Position numbers and translations under genes: made by a program | The notes under the pieces: model-generated | What the model was told of the DNA's origin: nothing | The model's input: the letters and a program-made list of their open reading frames with translations, nothing else | Database searches by the model: none | NCBI GenBank assembly: GCA_027728145.1 | Contig: JAQBZV010000063.1 | Span: forward strand, 1 to 6,267 | DNA from: Actinomycetota bacterium | GTDB lineage: Bacteria; Actinomycetota; Actinomycetes; Actinomycetales; Microbacteriaceae | Reading direction: 5' to 3' | Length of the DNA stretch: 6,267 bases | In this document: positions 1-6,189 of the stretch, in pieces | Layout: each line of letters begins with the position of its first letter | How positions within the stretch are numbered: the first letter of the stretch is position 1

Positions 1-1
1 G

Positions 2-616
2 GTGACGGCAAGGAGGGGAGAGGGCCCCTCTGGGTCTTTCACCGTGCGAGCCGATGTCACCGATGGTGATGCGCTCACTACGGCTATTGCCGAGGTCGAG
101 GAAAAGCTCGGGCCCGTTGAAGTTCTTGTCGCTAATGCAGGAATTACGAAGGACACCCTGCTGATGCGGATGAGTGACGAAGACTTTGACAGCGTCATCG
201 CTACAAACCTGGGCGGTGTGTTCAAAGTGGTTAAACGGTGCATCACCTCCATGATCAAGGCCAAGCACGGGCGGGTTATTCTCATCTCCAGCGTCGTCGG
301 ACTCTATGGGTCACCCGGCCAAGTGAACTACGCCTCCTCCAAGGCGGCCCTCGTCGGGTTCGCGCGCTCCATCACCCGAGAGCTCGGCTCCCGCGGGATT
401 ACGGCGAATGTTGTGGCACCAGGATTCATCAACACCGACATGACCAAGGCTCTCCCTGAAGCTCAGCAAGAGTCCTATCTGAGTTCCATTCCAGCCGGCC
501 GATTTGCCGAGCCCGAAGAAGTCGCTGCTGCCGTGTCCTGGCTGGCCAGCGACGACGCAGGCTACATTTCTGGAGCAGTGATTCCGGTAGATGGTGGACT
601 AGGAATGGGTCACTAA
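2..616 (+). CDS. fabG: 3-oxoacyl-[acyl-carrier-protein] reductase, FabG1/MabA type, 5'-truncated by the window edge
   Basis: NADPH-dependent short-chain dehydrogenase that reduces 3-oxoacyl-ACP to 3-hydroxyacyl-ACP in cytosolic type II fatty acid synthesis. The 204 visible residues carry the SDR marks: NAG at 45-47, Asn69, Ser97 (in LISSVVGLYG), Tyr110 and Lys114 (YASSK), so the Asn-Ser-Tyr-Lys tetrad is complete. The C-terminal [16 protein letters not shown] closely resembles mycobacterial MabA. The GTG at 2-4 is not the start. It aligns with an internal Val of MabA (VTxR...DVTD), so about 35 residues with the TGxxxGIG cofactor motif lie upstream of the window. No inhA-like gene follows, unlike in mycobacteria. 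The TAA at 614-616 overlaps the stop of convergent serB. The SDR family is certain. The fabG assignment rests on MabA resemblance and could in principle be another SDR reductase. Confidence 0.9.
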   Translation: MTARRGEGPSGSFTVRADVTDGDALTTAIAEVEEKLGPVEVLVANAGITKDTLLMRMSDEDFDSVIATNLGGVFKVVKRCITSMIKAKHGRVILISSVVGLYGSPGQVNYASSKAALVGFARSITRELGSRGITANVVAPGFINTDMTKALPEAQQESYLSSIPAGRFAEPEEVAAAVSWLASDDAGYISGAVIPVDGGLGMGH

Positions 617-1263
617 AGCCCGCGCTCCAGCACGGCAAGGACCTCACGCAGGTCAGGAACGTCGATGCTCACGTCCGCCGCAGCTTTTGCGACCGGTTTG
701 GCCATGAAGGCGATCCCGACTGCTGCCTGCCTCAACATTTCGACGTCATTACCACCATCCCCGACGGCTACCGTGTTGGCCATATCAATCGAATGAGAGG
801 TTGCCCAGTCCACCAGGATGGAGGCTTTTGCTTGAGCGTCAACGATGTCACCCACTAGGGAACCCGTCAGGAGCCCGCCATCCACTTCCAGCGTGTTGGC
901 TCGATGGAAATCAAGGCCCAACTCCTCGGCAAGAGGGTCAATCATCTGGTGGAATCCTCCTGACACCGCACCCACGAGATGGCCCTGTGCGTGGAGAGTA
1001 GCGACCAATTCGTGCGCGCCATCGGTCAGTGTCACCTGACTGGTGGCAGCCGCGACCGCATCGAGACTGACCCCGCGCAGTGCGGCAACCCTTTTTCGCA
1101 GGGACTCCTCAAAGTCCAATTCGCCCCGCATTGCTGCCGCCGTGATTGCCGCAACCTCTGTGGCGATGTCAGGGGAAACAAGTCCTGCGAGAAGGTCAAT
1201 GCCCTCGTCTCGAGTCAACGTCGAGTCAACGTCGAGAACTACTAGTCGACGCGGCGCGCTCAC
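613..1263 (-). CDS. serB: phosphoserine phosphatase (HAD superfamily)
   Basis: Hydrolyses O-phospho-L-serine to serine, the last step of the phosphorylated serine pathway, in the cytosol. All four HAD motifs are present in 216 residues: DVDST with nucleophile Asp11 and acid Asp13; SGG at 101-103; Lys146; and GDGGND at 168-173 for Mg2+. Glu20 and Arg56 fall where the substrate-binding residues of archaeal PSP lie. There is no N-terminal ACT domain, so this is the short form without an obvious serine-feedback module. The start is GTG at 1263-1261, inside the glgC stop (GTGA). No good Shine-Dalgarno sequence precedes it, so translation is probably coupled to glgC. The TAG at 615-613 overlaps the fabG stop. 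Another HAD phosphatase specificity is possible but less likely, given the SerB-type [26 protein letters not shown] stretch from residue 102. Confidence 0.9.
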   Translation of the reverse strand: MSAPRRLVVLDVDSTLTRDEGIDLLAGLVSPDIATEVAAITAAAMRGELDFEESLRKRVAALRGVSLDAVAAATSQVTLTDGAHELVATLHAQGHLVGAVSGGFHQMIDPLAEELGLDFHRANTLEVDGGLLTGSLVGDIVDAQAKASILVDWATSHSIDMANTVAVGDGGNDVEMLRQAAVGIAFMAKPVAKAAADVSIDVPDLREVLAVLERGL

Positions 1264-2501
1264 GCTGGAACCACAAGACCCTTGGCCACCACGGTGACCC
1301 CCGACTCAGAGATTGTGAAGCCGCGCGCGACATCGCGTTCCCGGTCAACGCCCACAGTTGCGCCTGGTTCCACCACCACTTCCTTATCCAGGATTGCCCT
1401 GCGGACGGTGGCCCCCTGACCAATCACCACTCTCTCAAAAACTATGGAGTCCTCGACAGTCGCGCCCGAGTCGATCCGAACCCACGGTCCCAGAACGCTT
1501 CGGGACACGTGGGCCCCGACCACGTAGCACCCCAGCGACACGGTTGATTCCGAGAGAGAGCCCGGGTTGCCATTCTTGTCTTGGACGAACTTCGCCGGGG
1601 GAGAGTTCCACTGTTGAGAAAAAATTGGCCAGTCGGTATTAAAAAGATTGAATACGGGGTCCTTCGAAATGAGGTCCTGATGAGCGTCATAGAAAGCATC
1701 AAGGGTCCCGACATCGCGCCAGTAAAAGCGGTCGTTGGATCGAGCACCGGGAACTTCGTTGCGGTTGAGGTCATAGACGAACGCTTCGCCACGCTCCACA
1801 AAGGCGGGAATTACGTCACCCCCCATATCGTGGGCTGACTCCACATCCCGAGCGTCAGCACGGACTGCTTCCACGAGGGCGCTGGTGGTAAAAACGTAGT
1901 TACCCATTGAGGCAAGGACTTCGTCGGGGGAATCCGGAAGGCCGTCAATCGACCGGGGCTTCTCCACGAATTCACTGATGAGGGTGGGATCTTTCCCGTC
2001 CACACGGATGACTCCAAATTGATCAGACAGTTCCTTGGGTTGCCGAATACCGGCCACCGTCACCTGGGCACCACTGCTGATGTGGCCCTCTAGCATCTGC
2101 TGGAAGTCCATTCGATAGACGTGATCAGCGCCCACCACGACGACGTAATCTGGCTTCTCATCGCGAATCAAGTTGAGGCTCTGGAAGATCGCATCCGCGG
2201 AACCCGCGAACCAGCGTTTACCCAGACGCTGCTGAGCAGGCACTGAGGCTACATAGGCATTGAGCATGCCGCTGAGGCGCCAGGTTTGGGACACATGACG
2301 GTCCAGTGAATGCGACTTGTACTGCGTCAGGACGACGATTTGTCGAAGACTCGAGTTGATCAGGTTCGAAATGGCGAAATCAATGAGCCGATAATGGCCG
2401 GCGAAGGGGACGGCAGGCTTAGCACGGTCCGCGGTGAGGGGCATCAGTCTTTTACCCTCACCTCCGGCGAGAACTATTCCGAACACTTTTGGTGCCGTCA
2501 C
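1260..2501 (-). CDS. glgC: glucose-1-phosphate adenylyltransferase (ADP-glucose pyrophosphorylase)
   Basis: Makes ADP-glucose from ATP and glucose-1-phosphate, the committed step of bacterial glycogen synthesis and, in actinobacteria, of the GlgM/GlgE route. The product is 413 aa with the chosen start. The N-terminal nucleotidyltransferase domain (about 5-290) has [13 protein letters not shown] at 11-23, GADHVYRMD at 124-132, the FVEKP glucose-1-phosphate site at 178-182 and YWRDVGT at 260-266. A left-handed beta-helix domain follows (about 315-400). I chose GTG at 2501-2499 because homologues begin just before [15 protein letters not shown]. The in-frame ATG at 2585 would add 28 residues without family resemblance and overlap the divergent ABC gene. 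A TACGCT element 6 nt upstream of the GTG suggests a leaderless mRNA. The gene ends in a 4-bp overlap with serB. Confidence 0.96.
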   Translation of the reverse strand: MTAPKVFGIVLAGGEGKRLMPLTADRAKPAVPFAGHYRLIDFAISNLINSSLRQIVVLTQYKSHSLDRHVSQTWRLSGMLNAYVASVPAQQRLGKRWFAGSADAIFQSLNLIRDEKPDYVVVVGADHVYRMDFQQMLEGHISSGAQVTVAGIRQPKELSDQFGVIRVDGKDPTLISEFVEKPRSIDGLPDSPDEVLASMGNYVFTTSALVEAVRADARDVESAHDMGGDVIPAFVERGEAFVYDLNRNEVPGARSNDRFYWRDVGTLDAFYDAHQDLISKDPVFNLFNTDWPIFSQQWNSPPAKFVQDKNGNPGSLSESTVSLGCYVVGAHVSRSVLGPWVRIDSGATVEDSIVFERVVIGQGATVRRAILDKEVVVEPGATVGVDRERDVARGFTISESGVTVVAKGLVVPA

Positions 2502-2507
2502 ACCCCC

Positions 2508-2513
2508 AGCGTA
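2508..2513 (-). promoter_or_regulatory. candidate -10 element of glgC (leaderless spacing)
   Basis: On the minus strand TACGCT fits the actinobacterial TAnnnT -10 pattern. Six bases (GGGGGT) separate it from the GTG start, which would place the transcription start at or next to the start codon. No clear Shine-Dalgarno lies at normal spacing; the G-run touches the start codon. No good -35 hexamer was seen 16-18 bp upstream. This is prediction only. Confidence 0.4.
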
Positions 2514-2552
2514 GCCGATGGGGACAACCCGAAACCGGGCATCACGGTGGAG

Positions 2553-2558
2553 TAGGCT
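2553..2558 (+). promoter_or_regulatory. candidate -10 element of the ABC ATPase gene
   Basis: TAGGCT fits TAnnnT and ends 8 nt before the ATG at 2567, predicting a leader of only 0-3 nt. The alternative reading is a long-spaced Shine-Dalgarno, GGAG at 2549-2552, 14 nt before the ATG, which is further than usual. No convincing -35 was seen. Confidence 0.3.
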
Positions 2559-2566
2559 TGGGCGAT

Positions 2567-3349
2567 ATGTCCGTGGTTGCCACATTCTCCAGCGTCAATT
2601 TCGTGCGCGACCAGAGGCCAATCCTGAGCGACATCTCCTGGGTTATTGACTCACAAGAGCGCTGGGTCATTGTGGGGCCCAACGGGGCGGGAAAAACTAC
2701 TCTCCTGAGCATGCTCGCCTCACTCACGCATCCATCCTCAGGATCCGTCACCATTTTGGGGGAGACGCTGGGGAAAACGGATGTGTTTGAGCTCCGACCC
2801 CGGGTGGGGTTCGCCTCAAGCGACATGACCAATCGCATCCCCTACAACGAAACAGTCCTCGACACTGTCCTCACCGCCGCCTACGGCGTCACCGGACGCT
2901 GGCGAGAAAATTACGAGGATATCGACAACCGTCGCGCCCACAGGGTTCTTAGCGAATGGAGGCTTGACCACCTCGCCGACACGGCAATTCGAACACTCTC
3001 TGACGGCGAAAAAAAGAGAGTGCAGATTGCTCGTGCAGTCATGACGGATCCCGAGCTGCTCCTGCTGGATGAGCCCGCAGGCAGTTTAGATGTCGGCGCT
3101 AGAGAAGATGTCATCGAGATGTTGGATCACTTTGCCAGTGACCCGGGATCACCCGCGATGGTAATGGTGACCCATCACGTGGAGGAGATTCCCGCAGGTT
3201 TCACACACCTGATGGTGATTGCCGAGGGGCGCATTGTCGGTGCTGGTCCCATTCGTGACACCTTGACGGGGGATGTGCTGAGTGAAGCGTTTGGTCGCCC
3301 GTTATCCGTGACACATAACAATGGCCGTTACCAAGCCACCGCGCTCTGA
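2567..3349 (+). CDS. stand-alone ABC ATPase, ModF/YlmA type (COG1119-like)
   Basis: A single 260-aa ABC nucleotide-binding domain with no membrane segment and no permease gene nearby. Visible motifs: Walker A GPNGAGKT at 37-44; signature LSDGE at 144-148 in place of LSGGQ; Walker B LLLLDEP at 164-170 with catalytic Glu169; His203 in the H-loop (VTHHVEEIP). At the Q-loop the usual Gln is replaced by Ser (GFASSD, 81-86). The SS here and the HHxEExP stretch recall ModF of E. coli and YlmA of B. subtilis, whose function is poorly defined despite the old 'molybdate transport/photorepair' label. I chose ATG 2567 because homology begins at [18 protein letters not shown]; an upstream ATG at 2489 would run into glgC. 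The gene diverges from glgC and lies 73 bp before rpmE2. The substrate and partner are unknown, so a transport role should not be assumed. Confidence 0.85.
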   Translation: MSVVATFSSVNFVRDQRPILSDISWVIDSQERWVIVGPNGAGKTTLLSMLASLTHPSSGSVTILGETLGKTDVFELRPRVGFASSDMTNRIPYNETVLDTVLTAAYGVTGRWRENYEDIDNRRAHRVLSEWRLDHLADTAIRTLSDGEKKRVQIARAVMTDPELLLLDEPAGSLDVGAREDVIEMLDHFASDPGSPAMVMVTHHVEEIPAGFTHLMVIAEGRIVGAGPIRDTLTGDVLSEAFGRPLSVTHNNGRYQATAL

Positions 3350-3358
3350 TTTTCCTGG

Positions 3359-3364
3359 TAATGT
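3359..3364 (+). promoter_or_regulatory. candidate -10 element for rpmE2
   Basis: TAATGT fits TAnnnT and lies 9 nt after the ABC ATPase stop. It predicts transcription starting near 3370-3372, giving a leader of about 50 nt. No good -35 is visible. A start there would remove one or two base pairs of the outer leader stem, so the true start may lie slightly upstream, or the message may come by read-through from the ABC gene. Confidence 0.3.
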
Positions 3365-3368
3365 AGCG

Positions 3369-3410
3369 CTTTGGCCGGAGGTCTTTCCCGGCCTCCTCGG
3401 ATCACCAAAG
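3369..3410 (+). promoter_or_regulatory. structured rpmE2 leader with two competing folds, candidate ribosomal-protein leader
   Basis: Two mutually exclusive folds are visible. Fold A: an outer stem CTTTGG (3369-3374) with CCAAAG (3405-3410), continued by CC/GG (3375-3376 with 3399-3400) and GGAGG (3377-3381) with CCTCC (3392-3396). It buries the AAAG of the Shine-Dalgarno. Fold B: GGCCGG (3373-3378) with CCGGCC (3388-3393), loop of 9 nt. It takes two G-C pairs from the outer stem and frees most of the ribosome-binding site. There is no U-tract, so it does not look like an intrinsic terminator. Such a switch would suit control of L31 translation, perhaps autogenous. That role is inferred. Confidence 0.45.
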
Positions 3411-3412
3411 GA
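3407..3412 (+). promoter_or_regulatory. ribosome-binding site of rpmE2
   Basis: AAAGGA lies 10 nt before the ATG at 3423. It is the clearest Shine-Dalgarno in the window and supports this start. Its first four bases can pair with CTTT at 3369-3372 in the leader. Confidence 0.65.
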
Positions 3413-3422
3413 TTAGCACGTC

Positions 3423-3674
3423 ATGAGAGCTGATATTCACCCCACTTACGTCCCCGTGGTCTTTCGCGACCTAACCTCGGGGGAGAGCTTTCTCACCCGT
3501 TCCACGGCCACAAGCGAAAAGACTGTTGAGTGGGAAGACGGCAACACGTACCCCGTGATTGACGTGGAAATTTCGAGCGCCTCACACCCCTTCTACACAG
3601 GCAAGCAGAGAATCCTTGACTCCGCTGGCCGTGTGGAAAAGTTCAACCAGCGCTTCAAAAACTTCGGCAAGTAG
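3423..3674 (+). CDS. rpmE2: 50S ribosomal protein L31, type B (zinc-independent)
   Basis: Small protein of the large ribosomal subunit at the central protuberance, bridging to the 30S subunit. The 83-aa product starts [16 protein letters not shown] and has the type B features: no cysteine at all, so no CxxC zinc knuckle, and the insertion that lengthens this form relative to the ~70-aa type A protein. The [20 protein letters not shown] stretch and FNQRF near the end are typical of L31. In many bacteria type B forms replace zinc-binding L31 under zinc limitation through Zur, but I saw no Zur-type palindrome here. A streamlined genome may carry only this form. Translation starts at ATG 3423 behind a good ribosome-binding site and a foldable leader. 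The TAG at 3672-3674 directly abuts the stop of the convergent exonuclease gene. Confidence 0.96.
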   Translation: MRADIHPTYVPVVFRDLTSGESFLTRSTATSEKTVEWEDGNTYPVIDVEISSASHPFYTGKQRILDSAGRVEKFNQRFKNFGK

Positions 3675-4364
3675 TCACGCGCGAACTGGCCATTGGCCAC
3701 TCGCCACAAATCCCGCGTCGCCGGATCCGCGGCGGAACTTTTGATAGTTTTCTGCCCATGCTCGGGACCATTCGATTTGTTGGTCGTGGAGCCATTGAGC
3801 ATCTCCGGTAAGTGTGTCGGAATGGGCGCGGAGGATGGCTTGGGCAACCCGCCCGGCCGCAATGGCGTCAGCATCAGCGCGGTGTGAATCTTCTAGGGAA
3901 ACCAGGTAGTGCGCGGCCGCCATTCCCAAGGTTCGCTTGCCCTTGCGATAGGTGTCTACGGCGCGATCGATAACCAACGGGTCAATAATCGGTCGAGGCT
4001 CAGCCAGGGGAGTAAGGCCGTATCGCACCATCTCGTGATGCAAAATCGAGAAGTCATACGACGCGTTGTAAGCGACTACGGGGATTCCCTCAGCGAGGTA
4101 GTTCTGAACCTTCTGGCCAATTTCAGCCACCACCTCCGCCGCACTGCGGCCCTGCTCCCGCGCCATTTCGGTGGTTACACCGTGAACAGCAGCGGCCTGT
4201 TCAGGGATTTCCACTCCCGGGTCTGCCAACCAACTGTGTGACTCGTGAACTTCACCGTCTGGACCAATAATCCCCAGAAAACAGGTCACGATTCGAGCAT
4301 GGCGGGTATCGAGACCGGTTGTTTCCGTGTCGAAAACCGCGAGGGTGTCGCTCCAGTGGGTCAT
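3675..4364 (-). CDS. DEDDh 3'-5' exonuclease (DnaQ-like / DNA polymerase III epsilon family)
   Basis: A 229-aa exonuclease-domain protein of the DnaQ superfamily, hydrolysing single-stranded or mismatched 3' ends with two metal ions. All catalytic positions are present: Asp12 and Glu14 in FDTETTG, Asp104 in NASYDFSIL, and His161 plus Asp166 in HRADADA, giving the DEDDh subtype. The ~50 residues after the domain (about 180-229) match nothing I recognise. There is no polymerase, GIY-YIG or BRCT fusion, so the true role (proofreading subunit, RNA trimming or repair) is undetermined. The gene follows treS by 10 nt on the same strand, with only a minimal AGG about 9 nt before its ATG, so it probably depends on treS transcription and perhaps on reinitiation. 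It ends flush against rpmE2. Confidence 0.9.
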   Translation of the reverse strand: MTHWSDTLAVFDTETTGLDTRHARIVTCFLGIIGPDGEVHESHSWLADPGVEIPEQAAAVHGVTTEMAREQGRSAAEVVAEIGQKVQNYLAEGIPVVAYNASYDFSILHHEMVRYGLTPLAEPRPIIDPLVIDRAVDTYRKGKRTLGMAAAHYLVSLEDSHRADADAIAAGRVAQAILRAHSDTLTGDAQWLHDQQIEWSRAWAENYQKFRRGSGDAGFVASGQWPVRA

Positions 4365-4374
4365 GAACGAGAGC

Positions 4375-6096
4375 CTAGGCCACCGATTGTTTTACTCCCG
4401 CGAGCGACAGCCAGTAGAAACTCTGCGCAGCGAGCGTGAGAGTCATACGACCCTGTTCGCTCGGGGTGGGGAACGAAGAGCCACCCATCACGTCAGTCAC
4501 CTTGTTGGCTCTGAATTCCTCGGGCAATTGAAGGTCGACGGATATGGGGTGGTGGGCAAAAGAATAGACACACAGCATGGTTTCCGGGCGTTCACCTGGT
4601 CGGCAGTCCTCAGCCCGCATATCGCGCACAAAAGCCAGAGCAGAGGGGTTGTCGGAGGGAACTATCCGCAGAGACCCCACGCCCAGCACAGGGTGCTCTT
4701 TGCGAAGGTGCACGAGGTTTCGCACCCAATGGAGGAGAGAAGCCTGTTGCGCGAGCTGAGTCTCCACATTGGAGAATGCGTAGTGATAGACCAGTGACTG
4801 CACAACCGGGAGATAGAGCTTGCCGGGATCGGTCGCGGAAAATCCCGCATTTCGGTCGGGAGTCCACTGCATGGGAGTCCTCGAACTGTCTCGATCCTCC
4901 AACCAAATGTTGTCCCCCATGCCAATCTCGTCCCCGTAGTAGAGGAAAGGGCTGCCGGGAAGCGAGAGCAACAGGCCATGGGCCAACTCGAGTTCCTTGC
5001 GTGAGTTATCCAGAAGTGGCGCAAGTCGGCGGCGAATCCCCACGTTGACCCGCATTCTCGGGTCGTAGGCATACCAGCCATAGAGAGCCTGCTTTTCCTC
5101 GTCAGTCACCATTTCCAGCGTCAACTCGTCGTGGTTGCGGAGGAACACCCCCCAGGCCGCACCGGTGGGAACCTCCGTGGTCTCCGAAAGGACCTCGTTC
5201 AGGCTCGCAGTTTGCTGCGACCGAAGAGCATAAAAAATGCGGGGCATAATCGGAAAATCAAAGGCCATATGGCACTCGGGGTCTTCGTTTGTTCCCAGGT
5301 AGGCGGCGACCTCTTTCGGCCATTGGTTGGCCTCAGCAATAAGGACCCGACCGGGAAACTCCTCATCGATGAAGGCACGGAAGTTTCGCAAGAATTCGTG
5401 GGTTTCCGGTTCGCTCTCTCCGGAACCCTCGTCGGATTCATACAGGTAGGGGATGGCGTCGAGGCGAAAACCGTCAACGCCCATGGCAAGCCAAAATCGC
5501 GCGATTTCGCGCACTTCTTCGTGGACCTTGGGGTTGTGATAGTTGAGGTCGGGTTGGTGAGAAAAAAACCGGTGGAAGAAGAACTGGCGGCGCTCCGAAT
5601 CAAAAGCCCAGTTCGACACCTCAGTGTCGGTGAAGATCACCCTAATTTGTTGACGGATTTGGTCGGTGTCTGACCACACGTAGTAATCCCCATAGGGGCC
5701 ATCGGGGTCCGATCGAGACTGCTGGAACCATTCGTGATCCACAGAGGTGTGATTGATTGGCAAATCCATGACGACTCGCATATTTCGTGCATGCGCTTGG
5801 GTCACCAGTTCTTGAAAGTCCTCAATGGTGCCAAACTCTGGCAGGACCTGACGGTAGTCAGCAACGTCATACCCGCCATCTTTCAGAGGTGAGCTATAGA
5901 ACGGGGGGAGCCACAAAGCATCAATTCCCAGCCACTCGAGGTAGTCCAGCTTGCTGATGAGCCCCACGATGTCGCCCACTCCATCACCATCTGAGTCATA
6001 GAACGAGCGAACCATGACCTCATAGAAAACGGCCCGCCGATACCACTGGGGGTCATGCTCAAGCCCTCTGTGAGCAGGGGGAAGCCTAAAATCCAT
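4375..6096 (-). CDS. treS: trehalose synthase (maltose alpha-D-glucosyltransferase), GH13
   Basis: Interconverts maltose and trehalose by intramolecular transglucosylation in the cytosol. In actinobacteria it commonly works with maltokinase (Pep2) and GlgE to turn trehalose into alpha-glucan. The 573-aa length is normal. The N-terminal YRRAVFYEVMVRSFYDSDGDG-like start and GGYDVADYRQVLPEFGT region are characteristic. The GH13 (beta/alpha)8 barrel shows Asp111 and His116 in DLPINHTS, nucleophile Asp213 (GFRLDAIPYL), acid/base Glu255 (VLIAEANQWP) and Asp323 (FLRNHDELTLEMV). The YYGDEIGMGDNIWL and RTPMQW motifs are intact, and a C-terminal beta domain follows (about 480-573). No maltokinase domain is fused. 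ATG 6096 is the first possible start, since an in-frame TAG lies at 6111-6109. AGAGAG 8 nt upstream is a weak ribosome-binding site. A simple alpha-glucosidase is much less likely. Confidence 0.95.
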   Translation of the reverse strand: MDFRLPPAHRGLEHDPQWYRRAVFYEVMVRSFYDSDGDGVGDIVGLISKLDYLEWLGIDALWLPPFYSSPLKDGGYDVADYRQVLPEFGTIEDFQELVTQAHARNMRVVMDLPINHTSVDHEWFQQSRSDPDGPYGDYYVWSDTDQIRQQIRVIFTDTEVSNWAFDSERRQFFFHRFFSHQPDLNYHNPKVHEEVREIARFWLAMGVDGFRLDAIPYLYESDEGSGESEPETHEFLRNFRAFIDEEFPGRVLIAEANQWPKEVAAYLGTNEDPECHMAFDFPIMPRIFYALRSQQTASLNEVLSETTEVPTGAAWGVFLRNHDELTLEMVTDEEKQALYGWYAYDPRMRVNVGIRRRLAPLLDNSRKELELAHGLLLSLPGSPFLYYGDEIGMGDNIWLEDRDSSRTPMQWTPDRNAGFSATDPGKLYLPVVQSLVYHYAFSNVETQLAQQASLLHWVRNLVHLRKEHPVLGVGSLRIVPSDNPSALAFVRDMRAEDCRPGERPETMLCVYSFAHHPISVDLQLPEEFRANKVTDVMGGSSFPTPSEQGRMTLTLAAQSFYWLSLAGVKQSVA

Positions 6097-6110
6097 CAGC
6101 CAAACTCTCT

Positions 6111-6116
6111 ACGTTA
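6111..6116 (-). promoter_or_regulatory. candidate -10 element of treS
   Basis: TAACGT on the minus strand fits TAnnnT and ends 14 nt before the treS ATG. The position 17 bp upstream (6134-6139) reads CTCTGG, a poor -35, but it coincides with one arm of the inverted repeat at 6134-6147. It is short and weakly supported. Confidence 0.25.
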
Positions 6117-6133
6117 TCCGGAGAACTCTAGCG

Positions 6134-6147
6134 CCAGAGAGCTCTGG
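6134..6147. repeat. 14-bp inverted repeat upstream of treS, possible operator
   Basis: CCAGAG-AG-CTCTGG has two perfect 6-bp arms around a 2-bp spacer, 38 bp before the treS start, where the -35 region of the candidate promoter would lie. Its core AGAGCTCT (6138-6145) recurs at 6199-6206 within the 10-bp palindrome GAGAGCTCTC, 61 bp centre to centre. Spacing and position would suit a dimeric repressor, but short palindromes arise by chance and no regulator gene is in view. Confidence 0.25.
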
Positions 6148-6189
6148 AAGCCGAGCTCAGCCGTAGTGACGCGGAATCGGTCGACTCCC

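Noticed and set aside
2..4. The GTG at the very start of the window as a true start of fabG.
   Set aside because: The residues align with an internal beta-strand of MabA, and the TGxxxGIG cofactor motif would be missing. The gene is cut by the window edge rather than naturally short.
1210..1236. An 11-bp tandem repeat (about 2.5 copies of TCGAGTCAACG) over the start of serB.
   Set aside because: It encodes the catalytic DVDST motif and the following TRDEG exactly as expected for SerB, so the repeat is probably a by-product of Asp/Ser/Thr codons. Eleven bases is also not a codon multiple, so copy-number change would break the gene.
2499..2585. An ATG at 2585 would extend GlgC by 28 residues and overlap the divergent ABC gene head to head.
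   Set aside because: The extension resembles no GlgC N-terminus, and family members start just before [12 protein letters not shown]. The GTG at 2501 also has a well-placed -10 element.
3347..3364. A TGATTTTC half-site before rpmE2 as a Zur box, expected for zinc-independent L31.
   Set aside because: It lacks the matching left half of the actinobacterial Zur palindrome and overlaps the ABC ATPase stop codon.
3373..3393. The GGCCGG/CCGGCC hairpin as an intrinsic terminator of the ABC ATPase gene.
   Set aside because: No U-tract follows; the sequence continues TCCTCGGATCA into the rpmE2 ribosome-binding site.
5131..5673. A 180-codon plus-strand open frame antisense to treS, and other long antisense frames under glgC and the exonuclease gene.
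   Set aside because: They lie opposite strongly conserved coding sequence, have no recognisable domains, and are common in GC-rich genomes.
1260..6096. glgC plus treS as a dedicated glucan/trehalose cluster.
   Set aside because: They lie in separate transcription units about 1.9 kb apart with a ribosomal gene, an ABC ATPase and an exonuclease between them; glgA, glgE, glgB and maltokinase are not in the window.
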